Below, one piece after another: positions 17,237-28,500 of a DNA stretch of 64,000 bases (the stretch's first letter is position 1; the number at the start of each line of letters is the position of its first letter). The translations under genes were made by a program, and so were the position numbers. The notes under the pieces were generated by a model that did not search any database, was not told the DNA's origin, and saw only the letters and a program-made list of their open reading frames with translations. Origin of the DNA: Pseudodesulfovibrio sp. 5S69 (GTDB lineage: Bacteria; Desulfobacterota; Desulfovibrionia; Desulfovibrionales; Desulfovibrionaceae); NCBI RefSeq assembly GCF_037094465.1, contig NZ_CP146609.1, forward strand, positions 3,777,501 through 3,841,500, given 5' to 3'.

Positions 17237-20200
17237 ATGACAAAGAAAAAAGACACACCCGCCTCTAAGCCGCAAAAGGATTCTCTCGTATCGACCGAAA
17301 AGGCCGCTCCCGTTCCGGGGCGGCGTTCCGGGCCAGCCTTCCCCATCGTGGGCATTGGCGCCTCGGCCGGAGGTCTGGCGGCTTTCGAAGCGTTCTTCTC
17401 CGGCATGCCCGCCGATGCCGATCCGGGGATGGCCTTTATTCTGGTCCAGCATCTGGCGCCGGATCACAAGAGCCTGCTGACCGAACTCATCCGACGCTGC
17501 ACCCGCATGGAGGTCTTCGAGGTGGAAGACGGTATGGAAGTTCGGCCTAACTGCACCTACATCATTCCGCCCAACCACGACATGACCCTTCTGCACGGCA
17601 GGTTGCAATTGATCGACCCCATCGCCCCGAGGGGGCAGCGGCTGCCCATTGACTATTTTTTCCGTTCCCTGGCTCAGAGTCTGCATGAATCTGTGATCGG
17701 CGTCGTGCTCTCGGGCACGGGCAGCGACGGCACCCTCGGCGTGCGGGCCATCAAGGGCGAAGGGGGCATGGTCATTGCTCAGACGCCCGAATCCTGCGAG
17801 TACGACGGTATGCCGCGCAGCGCCATTGCCACCGGCCTGGTGGATTACGAATTGCCGCCGTCGGAGATGCCCGCCCGGATCATCACCTATGCTGCCCATG
17901 CCTATGGCCCGCCTCTCCATACGGAGGCCGCCCCCACGTCCCGGACCGAAAATGCGCTACGTAAAATATGCATCCTTCTGCGCATCCATACCGGACACGA
18001 TTTTTCCCAATACAAACCGAGCACCATCCATCGCCGCATCGAACGCCGAATGGCCGTGAATCAAATCGACACGCTGGATGCGTATATTCAATACATGCAG
18101 CAAGCCCCGCAGGAGGTGGAGGCGCTATTTCGGGACCTGCTCATCGGCGTGACCCGTTTTTTTCGCGATACCGAAGTATTCAAGGAGTTCGAGGAAGAGG
18201 TTGTCCCCAAACTCTTTGCTGGAAAGTCACCTGGGTCCTCAATCCGAATCTGGTCGACGGGATGCTCCACCGGAGAGGAGGCTTACTCGATCGCCATCCT
18301 CCTGCAGGAGTACATGGAAAAGACCCGGACAAGGATCAAGGTGCAGATCTTTGCCACCGACATAGACAGTCGGGCCATAAGCACTGCCCGAAGCGGATTG
18401 TACCCGGCCAGCATAGCCGCCGATGTCACGCCCGAACGGCTGGCGCGATTTTTCACGGTTGAGTCCAATGGTGGCGCCTACCGCATCCACAAAACACTCC
18501 GCGACATCCTGATTTTTTCGGAACAGGACGTAATCAAGGATCCCCCCTTTTCCAAGCTCGACTGCGTCGTATGCCGCAACCTGCTCATCTACATGGGCGG
18601 AGAGTTGCAGAAAAAACTCATGCCGCTCTTCCATTACGCTTTGCGCCCTGGCGGATTCCTCTTTTTGGGCACATCGGAAACAGTGGGCGATTTCGGTGAC
18701 CTGTTCACCGCCGTGCACCGCAAATCGAAACTGTATCTGTGCAAGGAAGCACAGCTTGGCAAACGCTCCACAGCCATGAGCCGTTTCATTCCGCCCCTGT
18801 CGGCCCTTGACTCGTCACTCCTCCGGCCGACAACCGTCAAGGAGGCCGCCTCCGCCAAGCTGCCGTTGCGTGATTTGACCGAACAGACGCTGTTGCAACG
18901 GTTCGTCCCCGTGGGAGTGCTCGTCAACGCGCAGGGTGACATCCTTTACCTCCACGGGCGCACCGGCCAGTACCTGGAACCCGCGCAAGGCGAAGCAGGT
19001 ACCAACAACATCCTCAAGATGGCGCGGGAGGGACTGCGCCGCGGATTGAACACGGCCCTGCACAAGGCGCGTTCATCCGGCGGAACCGCGCGCAGCCAGT
19101 CTTTGTGGGTCAAGACCAACGGGTCCTTCACCTCGGTAGACCTGACGGTCTGCCCGGTAGCTGCCGACCATGTGGATTTTTCTGACCCCCTCTATCTGGT
19201 CATCCTGGAACCCTCGCCGCAGATCAACCACGAGTCTGTGCAAACACCCGCCCCCCCAGCCGTCGGGGGCGGGGTAGAGGAATCAGATGGGGAAAAGGAC
19301 AATCTCGTCAAGACGCTGCGGCAAGAGCTGTTGGCCAACGAAGAATATCTCCAAAGCACCATTGAGGAACTCGAAACATCCAACGAGGAACTCAACTCGT
19401 CCAACGAGGAAATGCAGTCCATAAACGAAGAATTGCAATCCTCGAACGAGGAACTCGAGACCTCCAAAGAGGAACTACAATCCGTCAATGAGGAATTGTC
19501 CACCGTCAATACCGAGCTGCAGAACAAGCTGACCGATCTGTCGCAGGCCAACAACGACATGAGCAACCTGCTCTCCGGAACGGGCATCGCCACGATATTC
19601 GTGGACCACCATCTGTGCATCATGCGCTTCACCCCGGCCGCCACCCAGATCATCAACCTGATTCCAGTCGATATCGGGCGACATGTCGGTCACATCGTTT
19701 CCAAGCTTGTGGGCTACGACAGCCTGGTCGAGGATGTGGAGTCCGTACTGGAAACGCTGCTCCCCAAGGATCTGGAGGTACAGGCGGAGGATGGGAAATG
19801 GTACACAATGCGCATCCAGCCGTATCGCACCCTGGATAACGTGATCGAGGGCGCCGTGATCACCTTTGTCGACATAACCGAGATGAAGAAATCCGACGAG
19901 TTGTTGCAGGAGGCCCATGGCCAAATCCGCCTCGCAGTGGTTGCGCGGGACTCGCAGGATGCCATTACCGTGTTGGACATGAAGGGAGATATCCTATCCT
20001 GGAATCCTTCGGCACAAAGGCTTCTCGGGTGGAGTGAAAAGGAAGCACTGTCCATGAACATTCAGGATATGCTCCCAAAGGATTTGCAGGCGGAGGAACT
20101 GGAGAACCTTCGACTGGCTGCGGTGGGCGATTTGCCGGTGCCCTATGAGACACGCCGTATACACAAAGATGGACAGGCATTGCAGGTGTGGCTCACGGCC

Positions 20201-20281
20201 AGCCTGCTGGTGGACGATACAGGCTCTGCCTATGGTATGACGACCACACAACGGATAGTCCAGGAGGCCGACAGCCCATGA
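17237..20281 (+). CDS. CheB-CheR fusion with PAS domains
   Basis: 1014 residues. Residues about 35-225 are a CheB-type methylesterase with its triad: Ser43 in GASAGG, His72 in QHLAPDH, and Asp in SGTGSDGT near 164. Residues about 235-500 are a CheR methyltransferase (SAM motif IWSTGCSTGEEAYSIA; KDPPFSKLDCVVCRNLLIYM). A long coiled coil at about 690-770 is built from repeated ETSNEEL/QSSNEEL heptads. Two PAS-like domains follow (about 780-890 and 900-1010). No receiver or kinase domain is attached; the next gene overlaps by four bases and supplies the kinase. The pair probably forms a signalling unit rather than a classical chemotaxis module, as no Che operon is nearby. Confidence 0.9.
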   Translation: MTKKKDTPASKPQKDSLVSTEKAAPVPGRRSGPAFPIVGIGASAGGLAAFEAFFSGMPADADPGMAFILVQHLAPDHKSLLTELIRRCTRMEVFEVEDGMEVRPNCTYIIPPNHDMTLLHGRLQLIDPIAPRGQRLPIDYFFRSLAQSLHESVIGVVLSGTGSDGTLGVRAIKGEGGMVIAQTPESCEYDGMPRSAIATGLVDYELPPSEMPARIITYAAHAYGPPLHTEAAPTSRTENALRKICILLRIHTGHDFSQYKPSTIHRRIERRMAVNQIDTLDAYIQYMQQAPQEVEALFRDLLIGVTRFFRDTEVFKEFEEEVVPKLFAGKSPGSSIRIWSTGCSTGEEAYSIAILLQEYMEKTRTRIKVQIFATDIDSRAISTARSGLYPASIAADVTPERLARFFTVESNGGAYRIHKTLRDILIFSEQDVIKDPPFSKLDCVVCRNLLIYMGGELQKKLMPLFHYALRPGGFLFLGTSETVGDFGDLFTAVHRKSKLYLCKEAQLGKRSTAMSRFIPPLSALDSSLLRPTTVKEAASAKLPLRDLTEQTLLQRFVPVGVLVNAQGDILYLHGRTGQYLEPAQGEAGTNNILKMAREGLRRGLNTALHKARSSGGTARSQSLWVKTNGSFTSVDLTVCPVAADHVDFSDPLYLVILEPSPQINHESVQTPAPPAVGGGVEESDGEKDNLVKTLRQELLANEEYLQSTIEELETSNEELNSSNEEMQSINEELQSSNEELETSKEELQSVNEELSTVNTELQNKLTDLSQANNDMSNLLSGTGIATIFVDHHLCIMRFTPAATQIINLIPVDIGRHVGHIVSKLVGYDSLVEDVESVLETLLPKDLEVQAEDGKWYTMRIQPYRTLDNVIEGAVITFVDITEMKKSDELLQEAHGQIRLAVVARDSQDAITVLDMKGDILSWNPSAQRLLGWSEKEALSMNIQDMLPKDLQAEELENLRLAAVGDLPVPYETRRIHKDGQALQVWLTASLLVDDTGSAYGMTTTQRIVQEADSP

Positions 20282-21501
20282 AAGACCAGCTCAGACTTCA
20301 AGCGGAAGCATTGGCCCAATCGAGAGATTCTGAGGACAAACAGTCTCTTTCTCCCGAGGAAATGAGACAAGCGCTCCACGAGTTGCGCGTCCATCAGATC
20401 GAGCTGGAGCTGCAAAACGAGGAGTTGCGCCGGTCACAGGCGGAACTGGACGCCATTCGGGCGCGCTACTTCGATCTCTATGACATGGCTCCGGTCGGTT
20501 ATTGCACGATCAGCGAAAAGGGGATGACCCTCGAGGCCAATCTCACCGCCGCGACACTGCTCGGCATGCACCGCAGCGATATGGTCGGACAGCCCTGGAC
20601 CGCCTTCATCTATAGGGAGGACCAGGATATATACTACCGTCACCGCAAGGAGCTCCTCGGCAACCATTCGCCGGAAGCGACGGCGGAATGCGAATTACGT
20701 CTGAAGAAAAAAGACGGGAGCGAGTTCTGGGCGCTTTTGACCAGCTCCGTGGTCCCGGACGACGAAGGGACTCCCGTCTGCCGCATCGTGATACACGACA
20801 TCGCCGGGCGCAAGCAGGAAGAACAGTTTCGGGAGGACGTGGAACGCATCATCCATCACGACATCAAGGGGCCGCTTGCAACCCTCTTCTCCCTGACGCA
20901 GATGGTTCTTGAAGAAGGCGAGAGTGACGCCTTGATGAACGCCTTTCCGCAAGTCATGGTCGGTATTCAGCAAGTAATCCAACTCATCGACGCTGCCGAG
21001 CCTTTGCGGGAAATGGAGAAAGGCGTATTTACTCCAGCCAAAACCCCGGTTGAACTCCCTCAAGTCCTTGAAACAATGAAGCTATCCCTGGCGGTGCTTG
21101 CCTCGCAGTTCAAGGTGACCATTTCGATCCAAGCCGAAGCGGATTGCTTTTCTGAAAGCGCGAGAGTGTTCGGAGAGGCCTTCCTCTTTGAGGACATGTT
21201 CATGAACCTGGGGAAGAATGCCATTGAGGCTCTCCCGAAGGGAGGGGACGTCACTATCACCTGCCGGACGGACCCGGACACGGTGTACATCGCCATCCAT
21301 AATGCCGGCGCGGTGCCTGAATCAATCCGAAACCGGTTCTTCGAGAAATACGTCACCGAGGGCAAGCGATTCGGCACGGGGCTGGGAACTTACAGTGCCC
21401 GCCTTATCGCCGAGGCGCATGGCGGCCACATCGAGCTCGCCACATCCGAGCCCGACGGGACCACGATCACCACCTCGTTCCCCCGCTGCGACATCCGGTA
21501 G
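20278..21501 (+). CDS. PAS-domain sensor histidine kinase
   Basis: 407 residues from an ATG that overlaps the stop of the CheB-CheR gene (ATGA), so translation is probably coupled. A short coiled coil (HELRVHQIELELQNEELRRSQAEL) leads into a PAS domain at about 60-185. The phosphoacceptor region is at about 195 (ERIIHHDIKGPL, the second His being the likely target) and the ATPase domain carries NLGKNAIEAL (N box) and GTGLGTYSARLIAEAHGG (G box). It lacks transmembrane segments, so it is a cytoplasmic sensor. No dedicated response regulator gene is adjacent. Confidence 0.9.
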   Translation: MKDQLRLQAEALAQSRDSEDKQSLSPEEMRQALHELRVHQIELELQNEELRRSQAELDAIRARYFDLYDMAPVGYCTISEKGMTLEANLTAATLLGMHRSDMVGQPWTAFIYREDQDIYYRHRKELLGNHSPEATAECELRLKKKDGSEFWALLTSSVVPDDEGTPVCRIVIHDIAGRKQEEQFREDVERIIHHDIKGPLATLFSLTQMVLEEGESDALMNAFPQVMVGIQQVIQLIDAAEPLREMEKGVFTPAKTPVELPQVLETMKLSLAVLASQFKVTISIQAEADCFSESARVFGEAFLFEDMFMNLGKNAIEALPKGGDVTITCRTDPDTVYIAIHNAGAVPESIRNRFFEKYVTEGKRFGTGLGTYSARLIAEAHGGHIELATSEPDGTTITTSFPRCDIR

Positions 21502-21997
21502 CGTTTCTTCCGCTCGGCCCGCCGAAAGCCTTCGTATCTGAAATAGGAATGTCCTCTGCCCCAAGGTCAAAGCACCATGGCGGCATCTTCAAGCCGGACC
21601 GAAAGGCATGTTGGGCTCGGTTCCAACTCTCGTATCGGGTATCCCAACCATTGGAGTAAGGAGGGGGGATGACGTCTGCCCATCTGGAGCGGGGCTCCCC
21701 ACGCTGCCAGGGGGAGGACCCCCTTGATCATCGACATGAAACAATCCACATTGGATGGGATTGACAAGTCGCCAATTACTCAAGGCAAGTCTGATTGCTT
21801 TTATTTCTACTCCGCATAAATGATTTATTGAAAATATACAGTGACAATCCCAAGCTATATAGTACTATGTAAATACTCACTGGCGTCTTGATTCAGATGT
21901 TTAACATGGCATTGTTCCAATTCATAATATCACAAATGCACATGCCTGAATGTAATGGATGTATTGTAAATAAGATGCTGTGGCAGGAGCCCAAACT
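21502..21997. other. Gene-free spacer before the AAA ATPase
   Basis: Nearly 500 bases. The right-hand part (21,780-21,960) is AT-rich and likely holds the promoter of the AAA ATPase gene. Nothing else could be supported. Confidence 0.4.
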
Positions 21998-23077
21998 ATG
22001 GATATCAAGACATTCGAATCACCCGCACCCGAGGTCTGCGCCAGCAAGATCTTCGAGGCCTGCGGCGCGAAGTTCGATAAGGATGTTGTTACCGATCTCT
22101 GGCAAAAAATCAGGCGACATCAGTGGGTACTGTCCGAAAAATTGAACCGGGATGTCGGATTCAAGATCGCCTGCAACGATTTTGTCGATAATATCGGGAC
22201 GGATAAGGAACTCGCCACGCACAACCAGGAAAAACTGCTGGTGCAAATGGGCGCACAGGCCATCACCCGAGACATATGGGACACCATCTCCGACACCCAG
22301 CCACCCAAGAAGCTGATACAAAAGAAGATCATTCTCCCTCTGGTTGAGGAGGAACTCTCTCGGAAACATGGCGTCATTCCACCCAAAACCATCATTTTCT
22401 TCGGCCCTCCCGGCACGGGCAAAACCCATTTCGTCAAGGCCATGGCCGGAAGGCTGGCGTGGTGGTACGTGGAAATCATGCCGAGCATGCTCATGGTCGA
22501 CGGAGTGGACAAAATCGGCGCCCACCTGCGCAGTGTGATGGAGAAGGCGCGAGACCTGGAAGAAGTCGTCATATTCATAGACGAATTCGAAGAACTTGCA
22601 GGCAATCGGGATAGAGCCAATCGCGTAGACAGGTCCATCACCAATGAGTTTCTCAAGCAGGTCCCGCTTATCAAAAGCCATACCAGCAAGTTGCTGCTCG
22701 TCTGCGCGACCAACTACATCCGCCAACTGGACGCCGCCCTGCTGCGGCCTGGGCGATTTGATTGCATCATCCCGGTCGGGACTCTCGACGAGAGCGGAAG
22801 AGAAACCATTCTGAAATATTTCTTGTCCAAGATGAACGTAGGCGCCATCGATTTGGCGCGTATCATCGCCTTGACGGGAAAATACACCCCGGCCGACATC
22901 GAATACCTCTTTCAGACCATAGCCCAGCACGCCTTTGAAGAAGAATGCGAAAGCGGGAGCAACGTTCCGGTGACAACGGACGCCATCGTCCAGGCCATTG
23001 CAACCTTCACCCCCTCACTGACGGAGGGCGTGATCGAGGAGTTCAAAGAAGACATCATCAAATACTCACGCGCTTGA
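21998..23077 (+). CDS. AAA-family ATPase
   Basis: About 359 residues from the ATG at 21,998 (GGCAGGAG upstream). An N-terminal helical part contains HQWVLSEKLNRDVGFKIACNDFVDNI. The single AAA module has Walker A GPPGTGKT at about 136-143, Walker B VIFIDEFEEL at about 192-200, a sensor-1 CATN, and LLRPGRFD as in the classical AAA group (Spastin/FtsH-like ring ATPases). The C-terminal lid follows. No protease or membrane segment is attached. It is followed 83 bases later by a small unknown protein, a likely partner. Confidence 0.85.
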   Translation: MDIKTFESPAPEVCASKIFEACGAKFDKDVVTDLWQKIRRHQWVLSEKLNRDVGFKIACNDFVDNIGTDKELATHNQEKLLVQMGAQAITRDIWDTISDTQPPKKLIQKKIILPLVEEELSRKHGVIPPKTIIFFGPPGTGKTHFVKAMAGRLAWWYVEIMPSMLMVDGVDKIGAHLRSVMEKARDLEEVVIFIDEFEELAGNRDRANRVDRSITNEFLKQVPLIKSHTSKLLLVCATNYIRQLDAALLRPGRFDCIIPVGTLDESGRETILKYFLSKMNVGAIDLARIIALTGKYTPADIEYLFQTIAQHAFEEECESGSNVPVTTDAIVQAIATFTPSLTEGVIEEFKEDIIKYSRA

Positions 23078-23160
23078 TCCGCGCGGGTTCCCGCGAGCAG
23101 ATTCCGCCATCACTCCGGCCGCCGGACTTCGGCAAAATGTCAACGCAACAAGGAGAGCAT

Positions 23161-23535
23161 ATGAGCACTCAATTATCATTCACCAAGCAGGAGCAGGGAG
23201 CCCGTAGTCGGTTCCGCGAGTTGCTGACCCAGGCCGAATCAACGGAAGACGTGAAGAAGTTCTTCTATCAGACGGTGCGGGATCTACTCGTGGACGTCTG
23301 CGACTCGCTACCCGTTTTCAACATTCCAGATGTGCAACTCGACTTGAGTCGGGGCGAGGGCTACTCGCTCTCGGACCGCCTGATGGACGAGGCGGACCTG
23401 AGCAACCTGATGCACGGTTCCGACCTGGATGACATCCTGAGGCGCTTGTCGAAAAACGCATGGAACCGTTACCACCAATTGGAAAAGAATCCGGCCAGGA
23501 GCGAGCAGAAGATCTTCCCCATTCCGGGCAGTTGA
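23161..23535 (+). CDS. Small protein next to the AAA ATPase
   Basis: 124 residues from the ATG at 23,161, which has AAGGAG seven bases upstream; the open frame extends further back but overlaps the AAA gene. It is a soluble, acidic, largely helical protein without recognisable motifs (RELLTQAESTEDVKKFFYQTVRDLL, then DLSRGEGYSLSDRLMDEADLSNLM). Its place directly after the ATPase suggests a substrate or cofactor of that ring; this is inference. Confidence 0.55.
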   Translation: MSTQLSFTKQEQGARSRFRELLTQAESTEDVKKFFYQTVRDLLVDVCDSLPVFNIPDVQLDLSRGEGYSLSDRLMDEADLSNLMHGSDLDDILRRLSKNAWNRYHQLEKNPARSEQKIFPIPGS

Positions 23536-23699
23536 TCCGTCCATCCCCAGGGGGCATCCGTGCCTCCCGGGGAGGTGCCGTACCGCTTTTTCCCTTGTGA
23601 TTCGGCTTGTCTACTCTTTGGCCATTCGTGTGTGAGCTCCATCTGGCAATCGCCCTCGACGGGCCGAAGGAGGAGTCCGGTCCTGCCCCCCCTGCTGCC

Positions 23700-25178
23700 T
23701 CACACACCCATGATGCGCTGGGACACCCGTGCAAAATGCAAGCCCTGAATCGCCATTTCAACCACGGCGGAGAGGGCTTTCGGCTTGGTCAAAAGTGTTT
23801 TCAGCACCAGCTTCCAGTAGAGGATGCGGGCGGGTGAGGCAATGCCGACAGCCCACATGCTTTTCAAGAAGGCCTGAACATCCGTCCGGACCATTTTTCC
23901 CCGTGCCGTGGGTGCGTAGGAAGAGAGAAACGTGCTGATCCGGTCATAATATTTCCTTGGAGAGTACAGCTCTCCCACAAGTTTCTTGTATCCATCCAGC
24001 AGGGCTTCACATCCCATGCGGGGATCGAAGTTCACGCAGGCGTCGGTATTCTCTCCGCTCAATTCGCCAAGCAGTCTCCCTTCGGATTTGAGCCGAGTCC
24101 ATAATCTCGTATGCGGCATCGCGTTAAGAACCCCGATCATGGCCGTCACGACCCCGATCTCCTGAATGAATCTGAATTGCTGCCCGAAAATCGACGAGGT
24201 GTCGTTATCGAAACCCACGATGAAGCCACCCATCACCTGCATGCCGTGTTGGTGAATATGACGGATCGCCGAGCTGAAATCGGTGGTGACGTTCTGCTTT
24301 TTCCCGCATTCGACCAGGCTTTCCGTGGATGGCGTTTCAATGCCGATGAAAACCTTGTGGAAGTTCGCCGCGCTCATCATCTCCATAAGTTCATCGTCCT
24401 GCGCCAGATTCACGCTGGCCTCGGTCATGAGCTTGAAGGGGTAGTGGTGCAGCCTCTGCCATTCGGCGAGCCTCGGCAAGAACTCCTTCACCCGGACGAT
24501 GTTCCCGATGAAGTTGTCGTCCACGATAAAGACGGACTCCCTCCATCCGGCATCATACAGACTTTGGATCTCCCGCATCATTTGATCGGGATTTTTGACG
24601 CGAGGGCGGCGTCCGTTCATGGCCACAATGTCGCAAAACTCGCAATCAAAGGGGCAGCCTCTGGAATACTGCACCGACATGGAGATATAATCCTTCATTC
24701 TCAACAGGTTCCACGCGGGGATGGGCGTGAGGGCCAAATCGGGGTGTTCGGAGGACGTGTAGTGTTTCTTTGCCACGCCTCGTTGGAAGTCATGCAGGAA
24801 TTCGGGCATGACGGTTTCCGATTCGCCGATGATGAAATGATCCACTTCGGGAAACTGCTCCAGATGCGACCTGAAGGCCGGGCCTCCCGCGATCACGGTT
24901 TTTCCGGCCTCCCTGGCGCGTTTCATGATTTTTCTCGCGCTGGGAAGCTGCACCAACATGGCGCTGACCATGACAACGTCCGCCCATTCGAGGTCGGCGT
25001 TTTCCAGAGGGGCGACATTCGTGTCAACCAGATGTTTTTCCCATTCCACGGGAAGCATGGCGGCCACGGTGAGCAAGCCGAGCGGAGGGAAGGCCGCCTT
25101 TTTTGACACAAAAGACAGTATGCTTTTGAAACTCCAGAATGTATCCGGATAGGCAGGGTAGACAAGAAGAGCGTTCAT
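23700..25178 (-). CDS. B12-binding radical SAM protein, copy 2
   Basis: 492 residues from the ATG at 25,178. It has the same domains as the copy at 7,218-8,696: cobalamin-binding N-terminus, CPFDCEFC cluster motif, and DUF4070-type C-terminus. I count about a dozen amino-acid differences, nearly all conservative (for example N/D, L/M, A/T, E/D). DNA similarity runs from just past the stop to the ribosome site (GAGGTG) and ends there, so flanking promoters differ. The gene faces away from the cyclic-glucan synthase gene. Retained conservation suggests both copies are functional. Confidence 0.85.
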   Translation of the reverse strand: MNALLVYPAYPDTFWSFKSILSFVSKKAAFPPLGLLTVAAMLPVEWEKHLVDTNVAPLENADLEWADVVMVSAMLVQLPSARKIMKRAREAGKTVIAGGPAFRSHLEQFPEVDHFIIGESETVMPEFLHDFQRGVAKKHYTSSEHPDLALTPIPAWNLLRMKDYISMSVQYSRGCPFDCEFCDIVAMNGRRPRVKNPDQMMREIQSLYDAGWRESVFIVDDNFIGNIVRVKEFLPRLAEWQRLHHYPFKLMTEASVNLAQDDELMEMMSAANFHKVFIGIETPSTESLVECGKKQNVTTDFSSAIRHIHQHGMQVMGGFIVGFDNDTSSIFGQQFRFIQEIGVVTAMIGVLNAMPHTRLWTRLKSEGRLLGELSGENTDACVNFDPRMGCEALLDGYKKLVGELYSPRKYYDRISTFLSSYAPTARGKMVRTDVQAFLKSMWAVGIASPARILYWKLVLKTLLTKPKALSAVVEMAIQGLHFARVSQRIMGV

Positions 25179-25187
25179 AATTTTCAC

Positions 25188-25581
25188 CTCATACTTACAA
25201 TACCCCTTTCAGCGTAATTCACAATCATATTTATATTATTCTTTGGCATCGAGATTATATTTGTGAACATACTGAAATTTTACGAATCAATACTTGCCGT
25301 TGCATCATTTTTTGAGTCAAATGAAGATATTTGCAATAGTTGTACTATCTGCGGCCGAAAATTTGCGCTATTAATTATAGTGCTCGGACACTCGCGCCTT
25401 CCCGGACGTATTTTATCGTCATGCCGTCCTGGCCGGTAGGAATTCCTTCCATGTCCGTATCAAACCTTCACCCAAAATTTGCATCAGGCTCCGAAAGTGG
25501 TTTCGCTGGTCCTTCCCATCGGCCAGCCCTGTTTCAATCCGCACGAACCCCGCCACTGTTTCGGCAGCAGGAGATATTGAT
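25188..25581. other. Divergent promoter region
   Basis: About 390 bases between the leftward radical SAM gene and the rightward glucan synthase gene. The first 190 bases are AT-rich and are likely to hold promoters for one or both. No operator or hairpin could be singled out. Confidence 0.4.
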
Positions 25582-28500
25582 ATGGGCATGGGCTACAAGA
25601 ACATGGGCGACAGGCTTTCCGAAGTCTGGTCCCGTCTGCGAGGAGCAGTCCGGGGCGCGAAGAGCGCGAAAGAGGAACCGTCCCTGCGCTCCACACTGTT
25701 CAGTTCTGATCAGATGGAGCAGCACGGCAAGATTCTTGCGAATTCACACAAGCTGATGACAAGGCGTTCCAAAGACCGCCTGCTTGGGCGGCTGGCAGAA
25801 AACCAGACCGTGCTGTTCGATGTGCATACGCAACTCACCGATGACGTGAAGAGGGGACGCCGGATTTCCCCAGCCGGGGAATGGTTGCTGGACAACTTTT
25901 ATGTGATCGAGGAACAAATCCGCACTGCCGAGCTTCACCTCCCGAAGGGCTACAGCCAGGAGCTTCCGTGCTTGGCAGCCGGCGCCTCGGCCGGTTTCCC
26001 GAGGGTGTACGACCTCGCCCTGGAAAGCATTTCCCACAGTGACGGACAGGTTGCCCCGGAGAGCCTGAAAAGTATCGTGGTGGCGTATCAGTCCGTGGTC
26101 CCTCTGAACTTGGGCGAACTCTGGGCCATTCCGATCATGCTGCGCCTGGCGCTCATCGAGAATTTGCGCCGGGTGGCCGTCCGTATCGCCCGTCACAGAG
26201 CTGACCGCAACCGCGCCGAAACCTGGGCCGACCGGATGACAGGAGTTGCCGTCAAACGGCCGCAGGATCTGATCCTGACCATTGCCGACATGACTCGTTC
26301 CAACCCGCCCCTGGTGAGTTCATTCGTGGCCGAACTTTCGCGCCGTCTGCAAGGCAAGGGACCGGCACTGGCCCTGCCGTTGACCTGGATCGAGCAGCAG
26401 TTGTCCGAAACCGGCCTGACCATCGAGCAACTGGTGTATCTGGAGAACCAGCAACAATCCGCCGACCAGGCCTCCACGAGCAACAGCATAGGCAGCCTGC
26501 GCTTCCTCGGCGTTATGGACTGGAGCGAATTCGTCGAGTCCACGAGTCTCGTCGAGAAAGTCCTGGGCGAGGACCCTGTCAAAGTTTACGGCATCATGGA
26601 TTTTGCCACGCGTGATCGCTACCGCCACGTGGTGGAGCAAACGGCCAGGAGGAGCCCCTTCTCGGAGGTTGAGGTCGCGGGCCGGGCCATCGGCTTGGCC
26701 CGGGAGGGCGCGGCCCTGAATGGCGAAGAGTCCCTCACAGCCCATGTCGGATACTATCTAATAGACAATGGCTTGGGCCAACTTAATACATCGGCAAAAG
26801 TGCGCAACTCGACGGTTGAATTCCAGTCCTCACCGGGCAGTCGGCTTCCACTGCTGCTCTATGGCGGCGGGATCCTGTTCTTGTCGGTACTCTTCGCCGG
26901 AGGCTTGGCTGTCAGGGCGCAGACCGATGGCTTGCACGGGTATGGACTGGCTCTGATGAGCCTGCTCTTGCTTGTCTGCACCAGCCACTTGGCGGTGGCC
27001 CTGGCAAACTGGGTGGCAACCCTGCTGACCGCGCCGCACGCCCTGCCGCGTCTGGATTTCTCCAAGGGTATTCCAAACGACCGGCGTACCCTGGTCGTCA
27101 TCCCGACCATGCTTGCCAGCGTCCCGGCCATCGAAGGTCTGGCCAAGGACCTGGAAGTCCGTTTTTTGGCCAACAGGGACAAACACCTGCATTTCGGTCT
27201 GCTGACGGATTTTCGCGATGCAGCCGAGGAGATACTGCCCGACGACGCTTCCCTGCTGCTTTTGGCCCGACAACGCATAGAGGGGCTGAACAGACGATAC
27301 CCCAGCGCGACGGGCGACATTTTCTTCCTGTTCCACCGGCCGCGCAGCTTCAACTCCCAAGAGCGAACCTGGATGGGCTATGAGCGCAAACGCGGCAAGC
27401 TGGCGAGCCTGAACGGCCTGTTGCGTGACGGTTTGTCAGCGCCCTTTTCCCTCATTGTCGGCGATGCAAGCGTCCTGCGCGGAACGAAATACGTCATCAC
27501 CCTGGACACCGACACGCAGTTGCCCCGTGATAGCGCCCGGCAATTGGTGGGCGCCATGGCGCATCCGCTGAACCGTCCCCGCTACGACGAACATGCCCGG
27601 CGGGTGATCGGCGGCTACGGGATTCTCCAACCGCGTGTGACCGCCAGCCTCTCCGGAACCAACCGGTCTCGCTATGCGCGCATGTGCGCCAGCGAGATCG
27701 GCATTGATCCATACACACGGACGGTATCCGACGTGTACCAGGACCTGTTCGGTGAAGGGTCGTTTATCGGCAAAGGTATCTACGAGGTCGAGGCCTTCGA
27801 GCGGATCCTTGGCGGATGTTTTCCGGAAAACCGTATTTTGAGCCATGATTTGTTGGAAGGTTGCTATGCCCGGGCCGGACTCCTGAGCGACGTGCAGTTG
27901 TTCGAGAATTACCCCTCCAGCTACGGCGAAGATGTGAAACGGAGAAAACGTTGGATTCGCGGCGATTGGCAAATCGCACGATGGCTGTTGCCCGGCGTCC
28001 CCGGTGCCGACGGCTGTCGGCGGAAAAACCCTCTCTCGCTCCTGTCGCGGTGGAAGATCCTGGACAACCTGCGGCGCAGCCTGACCGCTCCTGCACTGGT
28101 CCTGCTTCTGTTGGTGGGGTGGACTGTTCCGGCTTCCGCATGGTTCTGGACCCTGGCCGTGTGCGGCATCATTCTGCTGCCTTCGGTCATCGCTGCGGTG
28201 CTGAATGTGTTGCAAAAACCCATGAACCTGTCCCTAAGGCAGCACCTCGTCGCTGTAATGGAACTGCTGCCCAAACATTTCGCCCAAGCGGTATTCGCCC
28301 TGGTCTGCCTGCCCCATGAGGCATTCTACAGCCTGAATGCAGTGACAAAGACCACCTGGCGGACACTTGTCACGCACCGGGGACTCTTGGAATGGGAGCC
28401 TTCGGGCGAAGAGACGGGGAAAGACCGTATGGACCTCGTTGGCTCGTACCAAACCATGTGGTTTGGACCATTCCTTGCCGTGGCCACCGCACTCGCCACT

